The position numbers and the translations under genes are program-made. Positions 9,259-17,346 of a stretch of DNA of 64,000 bases are shown here, piece by piece. The stretch comes from Acaryochloris sp. CCMEE 5410. GTDB taxonomy: Bacteria; Cyanobacteriota; Cyanobacteriia; Thermosynechococcales; Thermosynechococcaceae. The stretch spans positions 3,286,001 to 3,350,000 of the forward strand of contig NZ_AFEJ02000001.1 in NCBI RefSeq assembly GCF_000238775.2. The letters are read 5' to 3'. Positions within the stretch are counted from its first letter, which is position 1. Each line of letters starts with the position of its first letter. Below the pieces are notes generated by a model, which worked only from the letters and a program-made list of their open reading frames with translations, ran no database searches and was not told the DNA's origin.

Positions 9259-10059
9259 ATGAAACGTTATCTTCAGACCTTTATCCCCTGGGGACTCGCG
9301 AGTGCGGTGGTCATGGTTGCCCCCCTATTTGGGACTGAGGCTCAAGCTGCTGAGAGCATCTTTGTGCGATATAAGGAGACAGAAGTTAAGGTGACTCGTG
9401 GAGAGCTAAATACCTTTACGGAGACTGGCAATATCCCTGCTTCGCTGCAAACCTTACTTAATACTGAAGCAGAACTCCCGGCTGCCGTTCGGACTATCCT
9501 ATCTGACCAGATCACGGTTCCCACATTTCTCAAAAATTTCCTGGAAGGTTCCAACGGTGAATTTCTCCTCTTTAAGCTCGACCAAGTCATTTCCAGCACA
9601 GAGGGTAGAACAGAACGAGGCTTAAATGCCCTTAAAACAGCCGTCTTAAATTCCATCGAAGATGATCGGGTTTCATTTATCGAAATTATCGACAAACACC
9701 CTCAAAACACCATTCGAGTTGATATAACCAGCTTAGAAGGGACCTACAACGATGTCAGTGGTTTTGTTGAGCGGATCTTGCCAGCCTTAGAAGTCGCCAA
9801 AGGCGTGTTGTCAGACTTTATTTGTGATTGCAATACGGCTGAGGCCGCTCCCAAGAACGGTGCTCAGAAGGTCAACCATTCCCTCCATGCAGCGGAAAAT
9901 TGTGAGGAAGAAGGGACCACGACGGCTAAAGGTGAGACCTCTCAACCTTCCCCGACCACAGGACAAAGCCTACCCTCCCCTGAAGATGCTACTCAACCAT
10001 CGACAACGGCAACTTCACAAGCTGCGCAACCCCAGTTCACTTCTGCTCAAGGCCAATAG
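9259..10059 (+). CDS. Exported DUF1400-domain protein (first of tandem pair)
   Basis: The start at 9259 is chosen because AAAGGAG lies 7-8 bases upstream and a signal peptide follows directly (MKRYLQTF..., hydrophobic core, TEAQAAES cleavage region). Residues about 30-190 match the DUF1400 domain, with an LNTFTETGNIP block and a DDRVSFIEII block. In cyanobacteria this domain usually precedes an alpha/beta hydrolase; here the hydrolase is absent. The C-terminus is low-complexity, rich in Thr, Ser, Gln and Pro. A paralog follows 117 bases downstream. The function is unknown. Confidence 0.85.
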   Translation: MKRYLQTFIPWGLASAVVMVAPLFGTEAQAAESIFVRYKETEVKVTRGELNTFTETGNIPASLQTLLNTEAELPAAVRTILSDQITVPTFLKNFLEGSNGEFLLFKLDQVISSTEGRTERGLNALKTAVLNSIEDDRVSFIEIIDKHPQNTIRVDITSLEGTYNDVSGFVERILPALEVAKGVLSDFICDCNTAEAAPKNGAQKVNHSLHAAENCEEEGTTTAKGETSQPSPTTGQSLPSPEDATQPSTTATSQAAQPQFTSAQGQ

Positions 10060-10176
10060 AAGCTTGGGGTGAGGTTCCAACTGAGACAGTAACCCATTCT
10101 TACTGGCACCCTAGCTGGTTGGTCTCACCCCTTTTCTCTTTAGTCGTAATGAATCATGATTTTATGGAGTTGTTCT

Positions 10177-10821
10177 ATGGCCTTTTTCCCCTCAAGATTT
10201 CCAAAGACTGGAGGAGGTTGGGGTGTGCTTAAAGGGCTATCCTTAACCACCCTGACTTTGACCTCAGTGATAGGACTGAACTGGACCGCGCCAGCCCATG
10301 CGGCTGAGAAAGTTGTTTTCACCTTCAAACAGTTTGGTCAATCCCTCACCGTTGATGAATTAGAAACCTTTGCCCAAACGGGTAAAGCATCTTCCAAGCT
10401 CAAATTCTTTTTGAATGTGTCAGGACAGGACCCTGAAGCGGCCCGGAAGTTTATGACGAAGGAAGTCAAAGTCAAACTGCGCACTGCGGATCGTTTACTA
10501 CATATTCTTCCCGGCGAGTATGCCCTCTTTCAGGCCGGTCAACTGTTTCATACCCCCAGCAAAAAAGCGAATTTACAAGCCTTTCGCTCAGCCATTATCC
10601 TGTCCCTCAGCGATGACAATCGAATCTCGTTCTTGGAATTCTTAAAGCGGTATCCAACCCAAGACTTGGTTGTGGATGGCTTTAAGCTCTCCAAAGTAGC
10701 GGGTACCATTGATGGTCTCATTGGTAGTGGCGAAGAAGCCGTAGAGGGTACGGGACCCCTTGCTGTGGCAAAAGATGTACTGAGCAGTTTTATCTGTGAT
10801 TGCTCACCGGGAGCTAACTAG
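10177..10821 (+). CDS. Exported DUF1400-domain protein (second of tandem pair)
   Basis: The start at 10177 is preferred over the in-frame ATG at 10156 because GGAG lies 8 bases before it. The signal peptide ends near APAHAAEK. The rest is a DUF1400 domain (VDELETFAQTGK, DDNRISFLEFL, FICDCSPG near the end). The C-terminal FICDC is shared with the upstream paralog, supporting tandem duplication. No catalytic hydrolase domain is present. Confidence 0.85.
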   Translation: MAFFPSRFPKTGGGWGVLKGLSLTTLTLTSVIGLNWTAPAHAAEKVVFTFKQFGQSLTVDELETFAQTGKASSKLKFFLNVSGQDPEAARKFMTKEVKVKLRTADRLLHILPGEYALFQAGQLFHTPSKKANLQAFRSAIILSLSDDNRISFLEFLKRYPTQDLVVDGFKLSKVAGTIDGLIGSGEEAVEGTGPLAVAKDVLSSFICDCSPGAN

Positions 10822-10880
10822 AGCGGACTTGACGAAAAAGTAAGAGGGAACTGGACTAAATCATCCGAAAGGACTAGTCC

Positions 10881-10919
10881 GCAAGGAGGATGAAGATCTT
10901 AGATCTTCATCCTCCTTGC
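10881..10919. other. Perfect 19-bp palindrome
   Basis: GCAAGGAGGATGAAGATCT (10881-10899) is followed after one T by its exact reverse complement (10901-10919). It lies 60 bases after the second DUF1400 gene. It could end that transcript as a strong hairpin, but no U tract follows on either strand. Confidence 0.6.
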
Positions 10920-11026
10920 TGATGGCGATTTTGAGCAGTCTTGATTGAATAAAAGTATGGGTAAAAACAGAGACTTGATGCGTTTTATCCAGCCCCACTT
11001 CACCTTACTTCAACCAGGATCCAGCC

Positions 11027-11545
11027 ATGCTCCGCCAGCGTCTTCCCAAATCCCTGCTTGCCTCCATTGTGGTTAGTAGCCTTGCCTTGATCAGTATTCA
11101 ATCCACTATCGCTCGTCCGAATAGTTACCCATCCAAGACCCATCCAACGGCAATCATTTTTTCTAAGGAGAACCAATCTCAAAAATATTTATTGGATGGG
11201 ATTCAAAAGGCCCTATCTGGGGATTATCCAGGCGCGATTGAAGCCTACGATTTAGCACTCCAGTTCGCGCCTGCCAATGCTGAAGCTTACTACAACCGAG
11301 GCGTGGCTTATTTCTCAATCGGTCATTCTGATAATGCTCTACAGGATTTTGAGCGGGCGATCTCAATCACCCCTTCCATGGCTGAAGCCTATGGGAATCG
11401 CGGCACGATTCGCTTACAGATGGGGGAATATAAAAGCGCGCTCTCTGATTTTCAAACTGCCGCTGACTTATTTGAGCAGGAAGACGATCATATATCTGCT
11501 GAAGCCATGCGAAGTTTGATTCACCAAAATACTGCGCAGCCTTAA
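11027..11545 (+). CDS. Exported tetratricopeptide-repeat protein
   Basis: A 172-residue protein with a signal peptide (MLRQRLPKSLLAS..., hydrophobic core, cleavage near TIARP). About three TPR units follow between residues 60 and 160, with the pattern YNRGVAYFSIGHSDNALQDF and YGNRGTIRLQMGEYKSAL. TPRs bind other proteins; the partner is unknown. It follows the DUF1400 pair by 205 bases and probably has its own promoter. Confidence 0.85.
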   Translation: MLRQRLPKSLLASIVVSSLALISIQSTIARPNSYPSKTHPTAIIFSKENQSQKYLLDGIQKALSGDYPGAIEAYDLALQFAPANAEAYYNRGVAYFSIGHSDNALQDFERAISITPSMAEAYGNRGTIRLQMGEYKSALSDFQTAADLFEQEDDHISAEAMRSLIHQNTAQP

Positions 11546-11575
11546 GCTTGAGCTTAACCTGTTTTAAAGTTCTCG

Positions 11576-11950
11576 TTACATCACCAACAAAGCAATCTTA
11601 ACTGTCGCCTTGCTTTCCATTCGGATGGAATCATCACTCTGATTGTTCCCTTCGTTACCCCCTCGCACCTCAGCCCCTCGGGGGCCTGCTCCAGCAGTGC
11701 GCTGCGCGCGGCTACCAACAACAGCGCCGATAATAGGTACCACACAGCGGCTTTCTTGCAACCCCTCCGGTACTCCTGCTCTCCGCTTCGCTAAGTCGTG
11801 GATCTGCGATGGTCTTCGACCGGCCTTCGGCCATCGCATGACAATACCTGGCTCCGCTACGGTTAGTCCGTATCCTCGCAAGCGGTTGGGGGCTGATATC
11901 GATGTGCGCTGCACTTCTCCCTTGGGGAGCACCCCACACCCCCGACCCAA
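11576..11950. other. GC-rich palindrome-rich intergenic island
   Basis: Base composition rises sharply above the neighbours and short imperfect palindromes crowd the stretch, such as GACCGGCCTTCGGCC and CTGCGCGCGG. Open frames on both strands here have odd compositions (Arg/Gly/Pro-rich), no recognisable domain and no ribosome binding site, so they are not called as genes. It may be a mobile non-coding repeat. Confidence 0.5.
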
Positions 11951-12056
11951 CCCAATACTGTTCGGTTTAACATGAATGAGCTAGCAAATTATGGCCGAAA
12001 CCCTCATGGCTTTGTCGCAAAAAAAGCAGCTTAATTTTTAACCAAACGGTATTGGG
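11951..12056. mobile_element. MITE-like element, 106 bp
   Basis: CCCAATACTGTTCGGTTTAA at the left end matches the reverse complement of the right end, CCCAATACCGTTTGGTTAA, with few differences. No open frame lies between them. No clear target duplication is seen. It abuts the broken toxin remnant and may have truncated it. Confidence 0.55.
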
Positions 12057-12066
12057 AACTGCCTAA

Positions 12067-12174
12067 TCACAAATGTGAGAGTAAAAAGCGCTTCTGCGAG
12101 GTGTCCACGTTATTTCCGATAAAGTCTATTAGCACATCACGCAGCGTTGCTGAATAGAGCGGGCAGAGACAGAC
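12067..12174 (-). pseudogene. Possible PIN-domain toxin remnant
   Basis: The minus frame reads LYSATLRDVLIDFIGNN before a TGA at 12067-12069. The LYSATLRD segment resembles the first helix region of PIN-domain toxins, following the usual Asp-Ala-x-Val start. It lies directly after the antitoxin-like remnant, as expected for a toxin. It is short, and most of the domain, including later acidic residues, is missing. Confidence 0.4.
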
Positions 12175-12333
12175 TCAGTCAGCGTCAATACCATCCTACA
12201 TCTGGGAGAGAGGGATAGTTTGACCGGTGAGCACTTCGTGTAGCCCCTGCCGGAGACCTTCAATGATGACTGAGCTAGGTGTGTCATCAGGATCTGGCCT
12301 GTTGATGTCCGTAGTGGTTGCGAGCTCTTTCAT
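12175..12333 (-). pseudogene. Small antitoxin-like protein with premature stop
   Basis: The frame starts ATG (12331-12333) and reads SSVIIEGLRQGLHEVLTGQT, then IPLSQM, a TAG at 12196-12198, and DGIDAD before TGA. A Trp codon in place of the TAG would give a complete small cyanobacterial antitoxin-type protein of 52 residues (motif IPxSQLW-GIDA). It is followed by a PIN-like remnant, consistent with a decayed toxin-antitoxin pair. Confidence 0.5.
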
Positions 12334-12338
12334 GACTA

Positions 12339-12945
12339 TCACGCTCGGGGTAAAACATCATCTAGACAAAGCTGCAGGTTGGGCAACAGGGGTGAGTGAA
12401 TAACTTGCCCTAGACGGTATTGCTGCTGAGTATACTCTTCACCTGCAAGCTGACAAACCGTGAAGGTGGGTTGCTTTGGCTTACCGATGAAAGCCACGCC
12501 CTCTAGACCCCGATAATCGATAAGCCAATATTCAGGGATGCCAAGTAAGGCATATTCTTCAACTTTGAGGGCATAATCGTCTTGCCAGTTAGTGTTAATC
12601 ACTTCCACCATCAGTTTGACTGTGCTGCCCTTGGTAATAATGGGTTCTCTTTGCCAGAGGGGTTCACGGTCTAGTTGGGCTTCATCTAGGACAATGACGT
12701 CGGGCCTAAGGGCTGTTGCTTCAGCAGCGGGTGGTTTAATCAAGCAGTTCTTGGGAATTAACCAATCCAAGTTGGCCTGGGCGATCGCCGTGAACAGGTG
12801 ACCCGAAATTTTACCGGCAACTGCCTCGTGCGGGCCGGTGGGTTTCATATCACGCAGTTCTCCATCAATTAATTCATATCGAGGATTATCACCGTAAGCT
12901 GATAAATTCCTCAAATGTCAGCGTTTTAGGAGCAGTGTAGATCAT
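12339..12945 (-). pseudogene. Uma2-family (DUF820) nuclease, frameshifted near its 5' end
   Basis: Most of a PD-(D/E)xK-fold Uma2 protein is intact from YGDNPRYELIDGEL onward, with RPDVIVLDEA and VKLMVEVI carrying the usual acidic and catalytic positions. The normal start (ATG 12943-12945, reading MIYTAPKTLTFEEF) is out of frame with the body by one base near 12910. A TTG at 12914 could restart translation with a shortened N-terminus, so residual expression is possible. Uma2 genes are very numerous in cyanobacteria and often decay. Confidence 0.75.
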
Positions 12946-13031
12946 AAAGGATCGCTCAGGTCAGATATTTTCTAGTATCTCCTCTTGCAGAGATTTTGGC
13001 TGGGCTATTACAACTCAATTTCCCATACCCA

Positions 13032-13198
13032 TTAAAATCGCTTCCCACCCCAAATCACCCGGCCAATAATCTGAAACTCCTCCGTCAACTGAGATAAATT
13101 CACCTCAATTGGCTGATAGATGGGGTTATCAAGCAGATAGGTTTTGCGTTGGGCATTTATTAAAGACAAGCTGTAGACGGTTGTTGCTACTCCTAATC
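13032..13198 (-). pseudogene. C-terminal remnant of an S24/LexA-like protein
   Basis: The minus frame ends KTYLLDNPIYQPIEVNL...EEFQIIGRVIWGGKRF. This matches the last strands of the S24 peptidase domain of LexA-like repressors and UmuD-like proteins. No N-terminal HTH or catalytic serine/lysine region is present upstream, where stops appear by 13200. Confidence 0.6.
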
Positions 13199-13391
13199 CT
13201 TACACTGCCAGTCTTTGACTTCTTTCGTTTGCATGCATACATGGAACTCAAAAATTAGTTCATTTGTTCTATATTTTATCTCAATCGCAGGTCCAACAAG
13301 GCCCAATAAGACCCAACGGCTTGATTAGAATCCGCTACAGATAAGCACTGAAAAGCCCTGTGCGACTTACACAGGGCTTAGTATAGAAGAA

Positions 13392-13464
13392 AGCTGGTGA
13401 CAAGACTCGAACTTGCGACCGGCTGATTACAAATCAGCTGCTCTACCAACTGAGCTACACCAGC
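13392..13464 (-). tRNA. tRNA-Thr(UGU)
   Basis: Read minus from 13464, the sequence folds as a full cloverleaf: acceptor GCTGGTG pairing with CACCAGC, D arm AGCTCAGTTGGTAGAGC, anticodon loop TTTGTAA with anticodon TGT, and T arm with GTTCGAGTC. CCA is not encoded. Confidence 0.95.
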
Positions 13465-13667
13465 GTGCCTAGACATTATATAAGCGTTATAGCCAAAACG
13501 CCCATACACATCAAACTAGCTCATTTATGATAATTCAGATATTCCCCATTTTTCATAAATGGTGGCAAATTCTCTGTAGATTGTAGAGAAGCACCCATTA
13601 GGCAATTGCCATTGCTAAGTGCTTAGCAGGCCGCACAGCTGCCATAATCCCTGATTTTGCCTTGACC

Positions 13668-14981
13668 ATGACGATGACTTGGACGGTTGAGCAAGTGATT
13701 GCTCTATCACCGGACGATAAATCCACCAAAAACGGTAAAAGTTTAGCCACTGCCAGTAAATGGCAGACTTTAGGCACCAATCAACAGGCCATTTGGGGTG
13801 AATGTCGCGGCAGTGGTAAGAAACCCTACCGAACCCAAATCGATCTGAGCGAACCAGCCTTTCGCTGTAGTTGCCCCAGTCGCAAGTTTCCCTGCAAACA
13901 TTCCCTAGCCCTGTTCCTATTGCTTGTTAACCAAGTGGAATTATTTACCGCCGCCGATCCCCCCGACTGGGTTCAGGAATGGTTAGAGAAGCGATCGCAA
14001 ACCGCATCCCGTAAGCAGGCCAAGGCCGCTACTGCCGACCCAGAGGCCCAATCCAAACGCATCGCCCAGCGGGAAGCCAAAATCCTGGCTGGTCTAGCCG
14101 ATTTGGACCAGTGGCTCCAGGATTTAATGCGTCAGGGCTTAGCCACGGCCCAAATCCAACCCTATAGCTTTTGGGAACAGGCTGCTGCCCGCATGGTCGA
14201 TGCCCAAGCGCCTAGTCTAGCCCGCCGCCTGCGAGAAATGGCCAGTATTCCCCACACGGGTGGCAATTGGCCATCTCGCCTATTGGCTGAATTAGGCAAG
14301 CTCTATTTACTCGTGCAAGGGTATCAGCGACTGGCCACTTTACCAGAAGATGCACAAGCGGAATTGCGATCGCAAATCGGTTGGACCCAAAAACAAGAGG
14401 ATCTGCTCACTAGCCCCTCCGCGCTGGCAGTCAAGGATACCTGGTCAGTCCTGGGCAAACGGATCACCACCGAAGACAACTTAAATGTTCAGCGCGTCTG
14501 GCTATGGGGCATCACCCATCAACGCCCCGCCCTCATTCTGAGTTTTGGGTATCAAAATCAGCCCCTCGACACCAGTTTGAGACCAGGCACTCAAGTTTCA
14601 GCAGAGCTGGTTTTCTATCCAGGGCTCTATCCCCTACGAGCGTTAGTCAAAGCGCGACAGCCTGGCGTTGACCTTATCCCTCCACAGGGAGGTGCAGCCA
14701 ATATTGCGGACGCCATCGCCCATTACGGAACGGCAATGGCGACCAATCCTTGGCTCGTGCAGTTTCCGTTGCTGTTAACCACCATTATCCCTCACCGGAC
14801 GGATCAACAATGGCACATCGCTGATACCCATGGGCATCAACTGCCCCTCCAGTCAGGATTTGATCCATGGCCCCTGCTAGCCTTAAGTGGGGGTCATCCA
14901 GTGATACTCTTTGGAGAATGGAATGGCCACAGCCTTTTCCCCCTCAGCCTTTGGGCTGGCGACCGATTTATCTCTTGCTAG
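13668..14981 (+). CDS. SWIM zinc-finger protein
   Basis: About 437 residues. The SWIM motif CxC-xn-CxH is clear near residue 65-75 (RCSCPSRKFPCKHSLAL). The family binds DNA or protein through this finger. The start at 13668 (MTMTW) is the first ATG of the frame; 13674 is also possible. A DUF5691 gene follows within 9 bases, an arrangement found in cyanobacterial and actinobacterial clusters with MoxR ATPase and VWA proteins, which are absent here. The molecular role is unknown. Confidence 0.85.
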   Translation: MTMTWTVEQVIALSPDDKSTKNGKSLATASKWQTLGTNQQAIWGECRGSGKKPYRTQIDLSEPAFRCSCPSRKFPCKHSLALFLLLVNQVELFTAADPPDWVQEWLEKRSQTASRKQAKAATADPEAQSKRIAQREAKILAGLADLDQWLQDLMRQGLATAQIQPYSFWEQAAARMVDAQAPSLARRLREMASIPHTGGNWPSRLLAELGKLYLLVQGYQRLATLPEDAQAELRSQIGWTQKQEDLLTSPSALAVKDTWSVLGKRITTEDNLNVQRVWLWGITHQRPALILSFGYQNQPLDTSLRPGTQVSAELVFYPGLYPLRALVKARQPGVDLIPPQGGAANIADAIAHYGTAMATNPWLVQFPLLLTTIIPHRTDQQWHIADTHGHQLPLQSGFDPWPLLALSGGHPVILFGEWNGHSLFPLSLWAGDRFISC

Positions 14982-14990
14982 GAGTTCATG

Positions 14991-16547
14991 ATGCCAACCC
15001 CTTGGGAAACATTAGTCGCCCATGCCTTAATCGGTACCGATCGCCAAACGCCACAGATACCAGCGGGGGAAGGGCAACTCAAAGCACTGCTCAGCCAAGT
15101 GCCGACAGAACCAGAATCCCTACTCTTACACGCTGCAGGGATTGTGGCCAGCTATCAACAGGCCGGACAAGGGGCATTCTCTCAGGACGGACCACTGCCC
15201 ACTCGCTGTCCAAAAGAAACCTTATTCCCCTGCAGTGACCGTACCCATCAGCATCTACAAACCATTCTCAATGGTGAACACAAAGACGTCTTATGTGAAC
15301 TCTTGGATCTGATGGCCCAAGCGCACCAATACGTTCCGGCAGAAACATTACCTGCCCTTTTAGATCAGGGACGTGGGCACACCTCGTTACGATCTCATAT
15401 CCAAGCCGTCATCGGTAAACGGGGGCGCTGGTTAGCACAACATAACCCAGTATGGGCATATGCCACCGGTCAAACTTTGCCTTATACACAGGCTGGGGAA
15501 ATCGACCAAGAGGCTGTGGAAAACTTGTGGAAAACTTCTGATTACGCCCTCCGAGTCAATCTGTTGAAAACTTTCAGAAGTCTTAAGCCTCAAGCTGCTC
15601 GGGAGATGTTAGCTACCACATGGAAGCAAGAAAAGGCCAACGATCGAGCAACATTTCTCGCCATTCTCAACAACCATCTCAGCTTAAAAGATGAACCCTT
15701 TCTAGAAGCAGCATTACACGATCGCGCCCAGGATGTCCGAACGGGTGCCCGTGATCTGCTAGCCCACTTACCCCAGTCACACTATTGTCAGCGCATGGCT
15801 GTCCAGGTACAAACCTATGTTCAGTTCGAGAACAATACTCTCTCTATTACCCTCCCTCAAGATGATGGCTCCTGGAAACATGAACGTTCTTACTCCCAAT
15901 CCAGTCAGTTAGGACGGCGAGGGAGTCTGCTGATGCAAATCGTAGCAGCCGTTCCCTTAAAGGTTTGGCCAGAGGATGTAGATGGTCTGATCCAAACCGC
16001 CCAGACGCATCAACAGGGTGCTGCTTTATTACAGGGATGGACCATCGCAGCCCAGAGACAAGCCAATCCATCGTGGATCCAACGAATGATGGGCTATTGG
16101 CTCAGCAATCTTGCCGAGCAGCAAACCGATGACTCCATTGATTTTCTGATTAAACGATTGCCCGCTGAACAGATTGAGCCGCTATTTCTACAATGTCTAG
16201 CCGCATCTAGCTCTCCTGCGGAGAAAGCCCAAAAATGTATCAGATTGGCCCAGTGGGGGGCATTCCTCAGTCCCCATTTCAGTCAGGTTTGGTGGGAAAC
16301 CCTTAAACCCAGCCTCAGCCCATTACTGGCACACACTTCAACTGCTTCACAGGCACGATCACAGTTTGCAACGTTGCGATCGCTGTTCGATACAGGGTCT
16401 CTCAATCTGCATCCCATCATTGCCGATAATGTCATTACTTACCTTAACCACTTGAATAGCGAGGCATTCTCGACCTATCAACAAAACAGCTTGATGCTAT
16501 GGCGAAGTACCTTCGAATTCCGCAAAGCTATCTGGTCAGAATTTTAA
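14991..16547 (+). CDS. DUF5691-type protein, partner of the SWIM gene
   Basis: About 518 residues, all-helical in appearance and without signal peptide or membrane segments. It begins PTPWETLVAHALIGTDR, typical for the family. AGGAG at 14980-14984 spaces best to the ATG at 14991, though 14988 is also an ATG. The gene is cotranscribed with the SWIM protein (gap of 9 bases or fewer). The function is unknown. Confidence 0.75.
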   Translation: MPTPWETLVAHALIGTDRQTPQIPAGEGQLKALLSQVPTEPESLLLHAAGIVASYQQAGQGAFSQDGPLPTRCPKETLFPCSDRTHQHLQTILNGEHKDVLCELLDLMAQAHQYVPAETLPALLDQGRGHTSLRSHIQAVIGKRGRWLAQHNPVWAYATGQTLPYTQAGEIDQEAVENLWKTSDYALRVNLLKTFRSLKPQAAREMLATTWKQEKANDRATFLAILNNHLSLKDEPFLEAALHDRAQDVRTGARDLLAHLPQSHYCQRMAVQVQTYVQFENNTLSITLPQDDGSWKHERSYSQSSQLGRRGSLLMQIVAAVPLKVWPEDVDGLIQTAQTHQQGAALLQGWTIAAQRQANPSWIQRMMGYWLSNLAEQQTDDSIDFLIKRLPAEQIEPLFLQCLAASSSPAEKAQKCIRLAQWGAFLSPHFSQVWWETLKPSLSPLLAHTSTASQARSQFATLRSLFDTGSLNLHPIIADNVITYLNHLNSEAFSTYQQNSLMLWRSTFEFRKAIWSEF

Positions 16548-17346
16548 AATTGCTCAGTATCTGGATCCGTTCAGACTCAGTACTTTTTACATTAGCTCTA
16601 TAAAAACCTTTAGAATACAACCCTTAATCTACATTTATAGCTACGCTTAAACCTCGCTCCACCAAGACTCACGCGAAGCCAAGAAACCACGGCATGGCTT
16701 GAAAAATAGAGATTATGAGAGACTGACAGTCAACCCAATCATAATTTTCTTAAAAAAGCCCAAATCAAGTTTTTTAGATTGCTAAATTGGAGGCTAAATC
16801 AGCAGTCAGAACAACTCAGATTTATCTCTTTTCACAAGAAAATAGAAGTTATTGTTATTTGTAAAATATTTGGCTTTACACCAAAAAACTGTTCTCAATT
16901 CCTCAAAATAAATTAATAATTAGTATCTATTTTGATGCTATAAAAGAGTAAATCTTGCATCAAAGAATACTAATATTCTTTGAAGGCACTCAATAATATA
17001 GAAGCATTTCACTCCATGAAGATTTGGCACTCTATCCAAATCCATAGAGATAGTTTTAGCTGTTTATACAGTTTGGGAGAGGGGCAAAACGATATCAACT
17101 GTCTAGGGAATGCTTTTTAATGTCATCGTTTCACAGACTAGCTGATAGCACTAAAAATATTACGTAATAACACGCAAGCACCCTGATATTTAGATAGCTA
17201 GAATAATTGCTAGTGAGGGAAAATCATTAACCGAACTCAAGGTTAATGTTCGGAGTGCTGGGGAAATTTTCGATCATCCTTTGTTACTGACCAATGATTG
17301 TTAGCCGTTTGTTCATGTTTCGATAGCTTATCTCTCTCTACAACCT
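16548..17346. other. AT-rich intergenic region, 799 bp
   Basis: No gene is seen on either strand. One small hairpin, CAAAGAATA (16961-16969) with TATTCTTTG (16974-16982), and the palindrome TTACGTAA near 17160 are present. The end presumably holds the promoter of the EAL-glycosyltransferase gene. Confidence 0.6.

Noticed and set aside
11576-11975. Open frames on both strands in the GC-rich island (about 110-124 codons)
   Set aside because: Composition is Arg/Gly/Pro-rich, no domain or ribosome binding site is seen, and both strands look equally open, which is typical of non-coding GC-rich DNA.
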